From Rathayibacter agropyri (GTDB taxonomy: Bacteria > Actinomycetota > Actinomycetes > Actinomycetales > Microbacteriaceae): DNA of 64,000 nt. Positions within the stretch are counted from its first letter, which is position 1. Each line of letters opens with the position of its first letter. The position numbers were made by a program, and so were the translations under genes. Shown here piece by piece: positions 56,738 through 64,000 of the stretch. Where the stretch lies: the NCBI RefSeq assembly GCF_013249015.1, contig NZ_JABRPL010000001.1, positions 186,001-250,000 of the forward strand, in the 5' to 3' direction. The notes beneath the pieces are model-generated. The model saw nothing but the letters and a program-made list of their open reading frames with translations, was not told the origin of the DNA and did not search any database.

Positions 56738-58414
56738 ATGAGCACCGACATCCCCCGCGAGCCCACCGCAGTCGACCGGGTCGCTGAACGCTGGGTCGAC
56801 ACGCTCGTCGACCTCGACCCGACCCTCGGCACGGCGATCGGTCGGCCCGAGGCGAACAGCCGTCTGGGCGACTACTCGCCTGCGGGTCTCGAACACGTAC
56901 GCGCCGCCTCCGCCTCCGCCCTCGCCGATCTCGAGCGCGCCGAGCCCGTCGATGACGTCGACCGCGTGACGCTTGCCGACCTCGGCGCCGAGTTGCGCCT
57001 CTCCCTCGAGAGCCACGAGGCCGGACTGCCGTTGCGCGACGTGAACGTCATCGCCTCACCCACGCAGGAGGTGCGCGACGTCTTCGACCTGATGCCGACC
57101 GACGAGGTCGCCGACTGGGAGGCGGTCGCCGAGCGGATGCTCGCCGTACCCGCCGCGCTCGCGGGGCACGCCGAGACCCTGCGCGAGGGCATCCGTACCG
57201 GAGTCGTTCCGGCGCGCCGCCAGGTGCTGCTCGTCGCCGAGCAGGCCGAGAAGATCGGCGCACCCAGGGGTTTCTTCGCCGCGCTGGCCGCCGAGGCCGC
57301 GCCAGCTGCGGGCTCGCTGCCCGCGTCGCTCGCGCAGCGGCTGGAAGACGGCGCCCGCCGGGCCTGCACCGCGTACGCAGGGCTCGCCCGGTTCCTGCGC
57401 GCCGAACTCGCGCCCGTCGCCTCCGAGCAGGACGCCGTCGGGCGCGAACTCTACGCACTGCGCTCGCGCCATTTCCTCGGTGCGGTCGTCGACCTCGACG
57501 AGACGTACGAGTGGGGGATCGAGGAACTCGCTCGCATGACGGCCGAGCAGGAGGCGATCGCGCGCGAGATTCTGCCCGGCGCCTCCGTTGCCGAGGCGAT
57601 CGCGCACCTCGACACCGATCCGTCACGCACCCTGCACGGTGTCGACGCGCTTCAGCAGTGGATGCAGGAGACGAGCGACCGGTCGGTCCGCGAACTCGCC
57701 GGCACCGCCTTCGAGATCCCGGAGGAGGTGCGCCGTCTCGAGTGCCGCATCGCACCCACGCAGGAGGGCGGCATCTACTACACCGGCCCGAGCGATGACT
57801 TCTCGCGTCCCGGTCGCATGTGGTGGTCGGTGCCGGCCGGCGTGACCGAATTCGCGACCTGGCGCGAGCTGACCACGGTCTACCACGAGGGCGTGCCGGG
57901 CCATCACCTGCAGATCGGGCAGGCCGTCTACAACCGCGCGCGGCTCAACACCTGGCGCCGGCAGCTGGCCGGCACGTCCGGGCACGCCGAGGGCTGGGCG
58001 CTCTACGCCGAGCGACTCATGGAGCGCTTTGGCTACCTCGATGACCCGGCCGACCGCTTCGGCATGCTCGACGGTCAGCGGATGCGCGCCGCCCGCGTCG
58101 TCGTCGACATCGGGGTGCACCTGCAGAAGCGGATGCCCGGCTCCGATCACCTCTGGACCGCGGACTCGGCGCTGGAGTTCATGCGCGCCAATGTGAACAT
58201 GGATGACGCCTTCGTGCGCTTCGAGGTCAACCGCTACCTCGGCTGGCCGGGGCAGGCTCCGTCCTACAAGATCGGGCAGCGGATCTGGGAGCAGCTGCGC
58301 GACGACGCCGAGGTCCGCGAGGGGGCAGCGTTCTCGCTCGCAGGCTTTCACCGGCGCGCGCTCGACCTCGGTGGAGTGGGCCTGGACACTCTTCGGGCGA
58401 GCCTCGCAGGCTGA
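56738..58414 (+). CDS. DUF885 family protein, putative metal-dependent hydrolase
   Basis: A 558-residue soluble DUF885 protein. The HEGVPGHHLQ motif (about residues 386-395) resembles a zinc metallopeptidase HExxH helix with a nearby second His pair, and GHAEGWALYAERLM follows, both typical of the family. The function is unproven, possibly carboxypeptidase-like. ATG 56738 lies 7 nt after a TAGGCT box (56725-56730), so it is probably leaderless; the open frame starts 15 codons earlier. It sits between polA and rpsA. Confidence 0.87.
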   Translation: MSTDIPREPTAVDRVAERWVDTLVDLDPTLGTAIGRPEANSRLGDYSPAGLEHVRAASASALADLERAEPVDDVDRVTLADLGAELRLSLESHEAGLPLRDVNVIASPTQEVRDVFDLMPTDEVADWEAVAERMLAVPAALAGHAETLREGIRTGVVPARRQVLLVAEQAEKIGAPRGFFAALAAEAAPAAGSLPASLAQRLEDGARRACTAYAGLARFLRAELAPVASEQDAVGRELYALRSRHFLGAVVDLDETYEWGIEELARMTAEQEAIAREILPGASVAEAIAHLDTDPSRTLHGVDALQQWMQETSDRSVRELAGTAFEIPEEVRRLECRIAPTQEGGIYYTGPSDDFSRPGRMWWSVPAGVTEFATWRELTTVYHEGVPGHHLQIGQAVYNRARLNTWRRQLAGTSGHAEGWALYAERLMERFGYLDDPADRFGMLDGQRMRAARVVVDIGVHLQKRMPGSDHLWTADSALEFMRANVNMDDAFVRFEVNRYLGWPGQAPSYKIGQRIWEQLRDDAEVREGAAFSLAGFHRRALDLGGVGLDTLRASLAG

Positions 58415-58440
58415 GGGCGCACGGGCGAGTGTCGGCAGAT

Positions 58441-58477
58441 TGCCACGCACCTCCCGGGATGACTAAAGTTGGGGAGT
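58441..58477 (+). promoter_or_regulatory. rpsA promoter with long leader
   Basis: TTGCCA at 58441-58446 and TAAAGT at 58465-58470, separated by 18 nt, form one of the clearest -35/-10 pairs in the window. The predicted start near 58477 leaves a leader of about 180 nt before the rpsA ATG at 58657. That is long enough for autogenous control by ribosomal protein S1, which is known for rpsA in other bacteria; no specific structure is proven here. Confidence 0.6.
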
Positions 58478-58656
58478 CACATCCGTGGCGCCGCTGTGCC
58501 TGTAGCGCGCGAGGAGGACCGGTCCGCCGGCCCGACGAGCGTCACCCGTCACGCGGGAGGCACATCCCTCACCATCGCGGTGGTCACCGTGTACGCGTGC
58601 CATCAGGCCCGCCGGTAACCGCCGCCCGAGACTTATCCATCCTGGAGCATCCCTTA

Positions 58657-60111
58657 ATGACAACCGCAACGACCGACAAGGCAACCAAGCAGGTCGCGAT
58701 CAACGACATCGGGTCTGCTGAAGACTTTCTTGCCGCGGTCGAAAAGACTCTGAAGTTCTTCAACGACGGTGACCTCATCGAAGGCATCGTCGTGAAGATC
58801 GACCGCGACGAGGTCCTCCTCGACGTCGGGTACAAGACCGAGGGCGTCATCCCCTCGCGCGAACTCTCTATCAAGCACGACGTCGACCCCTCCGAGGTCG
58901 TCAACGTGGGTGACAGCGTCGAAGCCCTGGTTCTCCAGAAGGAGGACAAGGAGGGTCGCCTGATCCTCTCGAAGAAGCGTGCTCAGTACGAGCGTGCGTG
59001 GGGTGACGTCGAGAAGATCAAGGAGTCCGACGGCGTCGTCACCGGTTCGGTCATCGAGGTCGTCAAGGGCGGTCTCATCGTCGACATCGGCCTTCGCGGC
59101 TTCCTCCCGGCCTCGCTCATCGAGCTGCGCCGCGTCCGCGACCTCACGCCATACCTCGGCCAGGAGATCGAGGCGAAGATCCTCGAGCTCGACAAGAACC
59201 GCAACAACGTGGTCCTGTCGCGTCGCGCGCTCCTCGAGCAGACCCAGTCCGAGAGCCGCACGACGTTCCTGAACAACCTGCACAAGGGTCAGGTCCGCAA
59301 GGGCGTCGTGTCGTCGATCGTCAACTTCGGTGCGTTCGTCGACCTCGGTGGCGTCGACGGTCTCGTCCACGTCTCCGAGCTCTCCTGGAAGCACATCGAG
59401 CACGCCTCCGAGGTCGTCGAGGTGGGCCAGGAGGTCACCGTCGAGATCCTCGAGGTCGACCTCGACCGCGAGCGCGTGTCGCTCTCGCTCAAGGCGACCC
59501 AGGAGGACCCGTGGCAGGTCTTCGCCCGTACTCACGCGATCGGGCAGGTCGCGCCGGGCAAGGTCACGAAGCTGGTTCCGTTCGGTGCGTTCGTGCGCGT
59601 CGCGGATGGCATCGAGGGCCTCGTCCACATCTCCGAGCTGTCGGGCAAGCACGTCGAGCTTGCCGAGCAGGTTGTCTCGGTCGGTGAAGAGGTGTTCGTC
59701 AAGGTCATCGACATCGACCTCGATCGTCGCCGCATCTCCCTCTCGCTCAAGCAGGCGAACGAGGGTGTCGACCCGGAGAGCACCGAGTTCGACCCGGCTC
59801 TCTACGGCATGGCGACGGAGTACGACGACCAGGGGAACTACAAGTACCCCGAGGGCTTCGACCCCGAGACCAACGAGTGGCGCGAGGGCTTCGAGTCGCA
59901 GCGCGAAGCGTGGGAGCTGGAGTACGCCGCTGCACAGGCTCGCTGGGAGGCCCACAAGGCGCAGGTCGTCAAGTCGCAGGAAGAGGCGGCCACCGTCTCC
60001 GAGGGCGTCTCGGTCGGTACCGGCTTCACCGGTGAGTCCGCCGTCGGTGGCACGCTCGCCGATGACGAGTCGCTCGCCGCGCTCCGCGAGAAGCTGTCCT
60101 CGACCAATTGA
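58657..60111 (+). CDS. rpsA: 30S ribosomal protein S1
   Basis: RNA-binding protein that helps load mRNA on the 30S subunit. The 484-residue product has four S1 domains, starting near residues 38, 123, 210 and 297 (GDLIEGIVVKIDRDEVLLDVGYKTEG; GVVTGSVIEVVKGGLIVDIG; GQVRKGVVSSIVNFGAFVDLGGVDGL; GQVAPGKVTKLVPFGAFVRVADGIEGL, each quoted only as landmarks and shortened forms of one domain type), then an acidic, repeat-free tail. Four domains are usual in actinobacteria, against six in E. coli. TGGAG precedes ATG 58657. A hairpin terminator follows. Confidence 0.96.
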   Translation: MTTATTDKATKQVAINDIGSAEDFLAAVEKTLKFFNDGDLIEGIVVKIDRDEVLLDVGYKTEGVIPSRELSIKHDVDPSEVVNVGDSVEALVLQKEDKEGRLILSKKRAQYERAWGDVEKIKESDGVVTGSVIEVVKGGLIVDIGLRGFLPASLIELRRVRDLTPYLGQEIEAKILELDKNRNNVVLSRRALLEQTQSESRTTFLNNLHKGQVRKGVVSSIVNFGAFVDLGGVDGLVHVSELSWKHIEHASEVVEVGQEVTVEILEVDLDRERVSLSLKATQEDPWQVFARTHAIGQVAPGKVTKLVPFGAFVRVADGIEGLVHISELSGKHVELAEQVVSVGEEVFVKVIDIDLDRRRISLSLKQANEGVDPESTEFDPALYGMATEYDDQGNYKYPEGFDPETNEWREGFESQREAWELEYAAAQARWEAHKAQVVKSQEEAATVSEGVSVGTGFTGESAVGGTLADDESLAALREKLSSTN

Positions 60112-60128
60112 TCACGAGCACATCGCAT

Positions 60129-60160
60129 CGAACGGCCGGTCCCTCGGGGCTGGCCGTTCG
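60129..60160 (+). terminator. rpsA terminator hairpin
   Basis: CGAACGGCC (60129-60137) pairs perfectly with GGCCGTTCG (60152-60160), 18 nt after the rpsA stop, with a loop that itself contains complementary CCC and GGG. There is no T run, as for the lgt hairpin. The coaE promoter (TAGGGT at 60189-60194) begins 28 nt later. Confidence 0.7.
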
Positions 60161-60200
60161 GCGTCTCCCGACCATGCCGTGTGCTGGATAGGGTGGCTCC

Positions 60201-60797
60201 GTGCACCTCGTCGCCCTCACCGGAGGCATCGCCTCGGGCAAATCCACCGTCGCCCGCAGACTCGCCGAGCACGGGGCCGTCGTCATCGACGCCGACCGGC
60301 TCGCGCGCGAAGCCGTCGAGCCGGGGGAGCCCGCGCTCGCGGCGATTGCTGAGCGGTTCGGCCCGACCGTCATCCGCCCAGACGGGGCGCTCGACCGCGC
60401 AGCACTCGGCGCGATCGTGTTCTCGGATGCGGCCGCGCGGGCGGATCTGAACGCGATTACCCATCCGGCGGTGACCCTCCTCTCGCAGCGCCTCTTCGCG
60501 GCGGCGGCGGAGGCCGACCCGGACGCCGTGGTGGTCTACGACGTCCCGCTCCTCGCTGAGGGCCGCGGCTCGGGGGAGTTCGACGAGGTCGTCGTTGTGC
60601 ACGCCCCGCAGCAGGTCCGCGTTGAGCGCCTGGTCTCCTTACGCGGCATGACGGAGGAGGACGCGCGCGCCCGGGTCTCCTCGCAGGCGAGCGACGAGGA
60701 GCGTCTCGCCCTCGCCGACGTCGTGGTCGACTCCTCCGGCACCCTGGACGAGACGCTCATGCGCACCGACGCGCTCTGGGAGCACCTCGCACGCTGA
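60201..60797 (+). CDS. coaE: Dephospho-CoA kinase
   Basis: Last enzyme of coenzyme A synthesis, phosphorylating the ribose 3'-hydroxyl of dephospho-CoA. The 198-residue protein has the P-loop LTGGIASGKSTVARRL (about 6-21), VIDADRLAREAVEPG, the HPAV segment, and YDVPLLAE. GTG 60201 lies 6 nt after a TAGGGT box, so it is probably leaderless. It occupies the conserved rpsA-coaE-uvrB position. Some actinobacterial CoaE proteins carry a C-terminal extension; this one does not. Confidence 0.96.
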   Translation: MHLVALTGGIASGKSTVARRLAEHGAVVIDADRLAREAVEPGEPALAAIAERFGPTVIRPDGALDRAALGAIVFSDAAARADLNAITHPAVTLLSQRLFAAAAEADPDAVVVYDVPLLAEGRGSGEFDEVVVVHAPQQVRVERLVSLRGMTEEDARARVSSQASDEERLALADVVVDSSGTLDETLMRTDALWEHLAR

Positions 60798-60985
60798 CCC
60801 CGTACGATTCGCAGGGCCTCGTGCGATGTGCAGGACTTCTGAGCGCGGGAGCGCTCTCCGCCGCATCCCCGTGACTGATGGACGCCGAAACCCCTGCAAA
60901 CCGCGCAGTGTCGGGCCCGGGGAGCACCGTTCGCCGGGAGCGCACCGCGCCCGCAGTGTCGGTGGTCGCGGCTACGCTTCAGACC

Positions 60986-63052
60986 ATGGAGCCAACCCGT
61001 GCCGTGCACCCGTTCGAGGTCGTCAGCGAGTACAAGCCGAGCGGTGACCAGCCCGCGGCGATCGCCGATCTGAGCGCTCGGATCAACGCTGGCGAGACCG
61101 ACGTCGTTTTGCTGGGCGCCACTGGCACAGGCAAGTCGGCCACCACGGCCTGGCTGGTCGAGGCGGTTCAGCGCCCGACCCTCGTGCTGGCCCACAACAA
61201 GACGCTCGCCGCGCAGCTCGCCAACGAGTTCCGCGAACTCTTCCCGAACAACGCGGTCGAGTACTTCGTGTCGTACTACGACTACTACCAGCCAGAGGCC
61301 TACGTCCCGCAGACCGACACCTTCATCGAAAAGGACAGTTCCGTCAATGCCGAGGTGGAGCGCCTGCGGCACTCGACCACGAACTCGCTGCTGAGCCGCC
61401 GCGATGTGATCGTTGTCTCCACCGTCTCCTGCATCTACGGCCTCGGCCAGCCGGAGCAGTATCTCGAGGCGATGGTGGCACTACAGGTCGGCCAACGTGT
61501 CGACCGCGACCGTCTGATCCGCAAGTTCGTCTCTATGCAATACGCGCGCAACGACGTCGATTTTGCGCGCGGCACTTTCCGGGTGCGCGGTGACACGATC
61601 GAGATTATCCCGATGTACGAAGAACTCGCGATCCGCATCGAAATGTTTGGCGATGAGATCGAGGCGCTGTACACGCTGCATCCGCTCACCGGCGACATCG
61701 TGCGCAAGCTCGAGTCCGTGTCGGTGTTTCCCGGCTCGCACTACGTCGCCAGCCAGGACGTCATGCACCGCGCGATCGACACCATTCAGCAGGAACTTGA
61801 GGTGCGTCTCGCCGATCTCGAGAAGCAGAACAAGCTGCTCGAGGCCCAGCGGTTGCGGATGCGCACCACTTTCGACCTCGAGATGATGCAGCAGATTGGT
61901 TTCTGCTCCGGCATCGAAAACTACTCCCGCCATATCGACGGGCGTGAGTCTGGTGAGGCTCCGCACTGCCTGCTCGACTACTTCCCCGACGACTTCCTGG
62001 TCGTCATCGACGAGTCGCATGTCACCGTTCCGCAGATTGGCGCGATGTACGAGGGCGACGCCTCCCGCAAGCGGACGCTCGTCGAGCACGGCTTCCGCCT
62101 GCCCTCGGCGATGGACAACCGCCCGCTGAAGTGGGAGGAGTTCAAGGCCCGCGTCGGTCAGACCGTCTACCTCTCGGCGACGCCGGGTCGTTACGAAATG
62201 GGGATCGCCGATGGCATCGTCGAGCAGATCATCCGGCCCACGGGCCTCATTGACCCGGAGATTGTGGTCAAGCCGACCAAGGGCCAGATTGACGACCTGC
62301 TCGAGGAGATCACGCGCCGAACCGAGCGCGACGAGCGCGTCCTCGTCACCACGCTCACCAAGCGCATGGCGGAGGAACTCACCGACTTCCTCACCGAGGC
62401 CGGCGTCCGCGTGCGCTACCTCCACTCCGACGTCGACACCCTCCGCCGGGTCGAATTGCTCTCCGAGCTGCGCGCCGGCGTCTATGACGTCCTCGTGGGC
62501 ATCAACCTGCTCCGGGAGGGACTCGACCTGCCCGAAGTCTCGCTCGTCGCGATCCTCGACGCCGACAAGGAGGGCTTCCTCCGCTCGTCCACGTCGCTCA
62601 TCCAGACCATCGGCCGCGCGGCCCGCAACGTGTCGGGTGAGGTGCACATGTACGCCGACCGGGTCACCGACTCGATGCGCCTCGCAATTGACGAGACCGA
62701 TCGCCGGCGCGAGAAGCAGGTCGCCTACAATCTCGATCACGGCATTGATCCGACGCCGCTGCGCAAGAAGATCGCCGACATCACCGATGCCCTCGCTCGC
62801 GAGGGGGCCGATACCGCGAAGCTCCTCGCGGGGCGCGACTCGAAGAAGAAGAGCCCCACGCCCAACCTGCGCCGACAGGGTCTGGCGGCCAACGGCGGCA
62901 ACGATCTCGAGGCGATCATCGCCGACCTCAACGGGCAGATGCTCCAGGCCGCAGGAGAACTCAAGTTCGAACTGGCGGCGCGGCTGCGCGACGAGGTCCA
63001 GGAACTCAAGCGCGAACTCAGGCAGATGGAGAAGGCGGGCCACCTCTCGTGA
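60986..63052 (+). CDS. uvrB: Excinuclease ABC subunit B
   Basis: Damage-verifying helicase of nucleotide excision repair. The 688-residue protein has Walker [15 protein letters not shown], the beta-hairpin [17 protein letters not shown] that clamps the damaged strand, the [11 protein letters not shown] box, helicase motifs ([42 protein letters not shown]) and a C-terminal UVR motif ([17 protein letters not shown]) that contacts UvrC. ATG 60986 is 7 nt after a TACGCT box (60973-60978); the open frame extends 36 codons further upstream without support. Confidence 0.97.
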   Translation: MEPTRAVHPFEVVSEYKPSGDQPAAIADLSARINAGETDVVLLGATGTGKSATTAWLVEAVQRPTLVLAHNKTLAAQLANEFRELFPNNAVEYFVSYYDYYQPEAYVPQTDTFIEKDSSVNAEVERLRHSTTNSLLSRRDVIVVSTVSCIYGLGQPEQYLEAMVALQVGQRVDRDRLIRKFVSMQYARNDVDFARGTFRVRGDTIEIIPMYEELAIRIEMFGDEIEALYTLHPLTGDIVRKLESVSVFPGSHYVASQDVMHRAIDTIQQELEVRLADLEKQNKLLEAQRLRMRTTFDLEMMQQIGFCSGIENYSRHIDGRESGEAPHCLLDYFPDDFLVVIDESHVTVPQIGAMYEGDASRKRTLVEHGFRLPSAMDNRPLKWEEFKARVGQTVYLSATPGRYEMGIADGIVEQIIRPTGLIDPEIVVKPTKGQIDDLLEEITRRTERDERVLVTTLTKRMAEELTDFLTEAGVRVRYLHSDVDTLRRVELLSELRAGVYDVLVGINLLREGLDLPEVSLVAILDADKEGFLRSSTSLIQTIGRAARNVSGEVHMYADRVTDSMRLAIDETDRRREKQVAYNLDHGIDPTPLRKKIADITDALAREGADTAKLLAGRDSKKKSPTPNLRRQGLAANGGNDLEAIIADLNGQMLQAAGELKFELAARLRDEVQELKRELRQMEKAGHLS

Positions 63053-63119
63053 TTCACAGGGATAGGGGCTTCGCGATCAGCGGCCAGCGAACGCTCCGAG
63101 CGATGTCGGTGGTGCCGCA

Positions 63120-63131
63120 TACACTTTCGGA
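63120..63131 (+). promoter_or_regulatory. uvrA leaderless promoter -10 box
   Basis: TACACT at 63120-63125 ends 6 nt before the uvrA GTG at 63132. This is the same hexamer and the same spacing as before hisE (11104-11115). It supports the GTG as both transcription and translation start. No SOS (LexA) box was recognised around it. Confidence 0.5.
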
Positions 63132-64000
63132 GTGTCGATCCTGAACGCCGTTACGGACCCTTCCTCCACCCCCTCTCCCTCCTTCCACCGTTTCGTCTCC
63201 TCACTTGACGAGTCGGTATCGAAGCTGGTGGTGAGTGGCGCGCGGGTACACAACCTGCAAAACGTCGACCTCGAGATCCCGCGTGACTCGATGGTGGTCT
63301 TCACCGGCCTCTCGGGCTCCGGCAAGTCGTCCCTCGCGTTCGACACGATTTTCGCCGAGGGACAGCGGCGTTACGTCGAGTCCCTTTCCGCCTATGCCCG
63401 CCAGTTCCTCGGGCAGGTGGACCGGCCCGATGTCGACTTCATCGAGGGCCTCAGCCCCGCAGTCTCGATCGACCAGAAGTCAACAAACCGCAACCCGCGC
63501 TCCACCGTCGGCACGATCACCGAGATCTTCGACTACATGCGCCTGCTCTGGGCGCGCATTGGCGTGCCGCACTGCCCCATCTGCAGCGAGCGGATCTCGG
63601 CGCAGACGGTCCAGCAGATTGCCGACCAGCTGATGGAACTCGAGTCCGGCACCCGCTACCAGATCCTCAGTCCCGTCGTTTCACAAAAAAAGGGCGAGTT
63701 CGTCGACCTTTTCAAGGAGCTGACCGCCGGCGGCTACTCCCGTGCGATGGTCGACGGGACCCTCGTCCAGCTGAGCGACCCGCCCACGCTCAAAAAGCAG
63801 TACAAGCACGACATCTCGGTCGTGGTCGATCGCCTCGTCGCCGGCCCCGACATCCTCGGCCGCCTCACCGATTCCCTCGAGACCGCCCTGCGCCTCACCG
63901 ACGGGATCGTGCAGATCAACTTCGTCGACGGCGAGGGCGAGGGCGCCTGGACCACCTACTCCGAGAAGCTGTCCTGCCCGAACAACCACCCCATCTCCTT
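63132..64000 (+). CDS. uvrA: Excinuclease ABC subunit A, N-terminal part (cut by window end)
   Basis: Damage-recognition ATPase of nucleotide excision repair. About 289 codons are visible. After a poorly conserved N-terminal extension of about 33 residues, the protein reads [21 protein letters not shown], then Walker [61 protein letters not shown], and the first zinc motif half CPICSERI. The frame stays open to the window end. GTG 63132 follows a TACACT box by 6 nt. The gap to uvrB is 79 nt. Confidence 0.95.
   Translation, partial: MSILNAVTDPSSTPSPSFHRFVSSLDESVSKLVVSGARVHNLQNVDLEIPRDSMVVFTGLSGSGKSSLAFDTIFAEGQRRYVESLSAYARQFLGQVDRPDVDFIEGLSPAVSIDQKSTNRNPRSTVGTITEIFDYMRLLWARIGVPHCPICSERISAQTVQQIADQLMELESGTRYQILSPVVSQKKGEFVDLFKELTAGGYSRAMVDGTLVQLSDPPTLKKQYKHDISVVVDRLVAGPDILGRLTDSLETALRLTDGIVQINFVDGEGEGAWTTYSEKLSCPNNHPIS

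Overview
This is a high-GC actinobacterial chromosome segment. The gene order carB-pyrF-gmk-rpoZ-coaBC-metK-priA-fmt-rsmB-rpe-his-trp-lgt-glt-pyk ... pdtaR-polA-rpsA-coaE-uvrB-uvrA, the mIHF-Gmk fusion and the protein sequences point to the family Microbacteriaceae. A Rathayibacter/Clavibacter-like plant-associated genus is my guess, not a demonstrated assignment.

Layout. 1-10962: pyrimidine synthesis (carB end, pyrF), a fused mIHF-guanylate kinase, rpoZ, coaBC, metK, priA, fmt, rsmB and rpe, mostly tightly packed or overlapping. 11116-18390: hisE, hisG, hisF and hisI, then the trp-associated membrane gene, an HGxxPAAW protein, trpC, trpB, trpA and lgt; trpE, usually expected after hisI, is absent. 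18628-26215: glutamate synthase gltBD and pyk. 26344-37067: less constrained genes (aldose epimerase, SNF2 ATPase, a TetR regulator overlapping carD, an adenylate kinase, a DarT-like protein, DUF427, and a MetY plus flavin monooxygenase pair). 37068-37682 is a lower-GC scar with an IS481-type transposase remnant and short repeats.

37683-51823 holds the accessory system. It is a compact RiPP cluster of the linear azol(in)e peptide (LAP/TOMM) type. A 49-residue precursor with a Gly-Gly leader is followed by two hairpins and a translationally coupled operon: cytochrome P450, C39-peptidase ABC exporter, second ABC exporter, fused E1-like/YcaO cyclodehydratase, and SagB-type azoline dehydrogenase. 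On the opposite strand lie an ABC-2 exporter (probable immunity), a 38-residue membrane peptide, and a histidine kinase/LuxR response regulator pair. The same palindrome, ATGAC-N4-GTCAT, occurs upstream of the precursor (38399-38412) and upstream of the ABC-2 exporter (51810-51823), which ties the two halves into one probable regulon. The precursor core is strikingly regular: every Thr/Ser/Cys is preceded by Gly, and the first seven are spaced exactly three residues apart. This is the best candidate for an undescribed system.

51907-64000 returns to core genes: tRNA-Leu(CAA), pdtaR, pdxH, a PaaI-type thioesterase, polA, a DUF885 protein, rpsA, coaE, uvrB and the start of uvrA.

A window-wide signal is a TAnnnT -10 box lying 6-7 nt before the start codon at no fewer than eleven genes, indicating frequent leaderless transcription. 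I used it to choose several starts.
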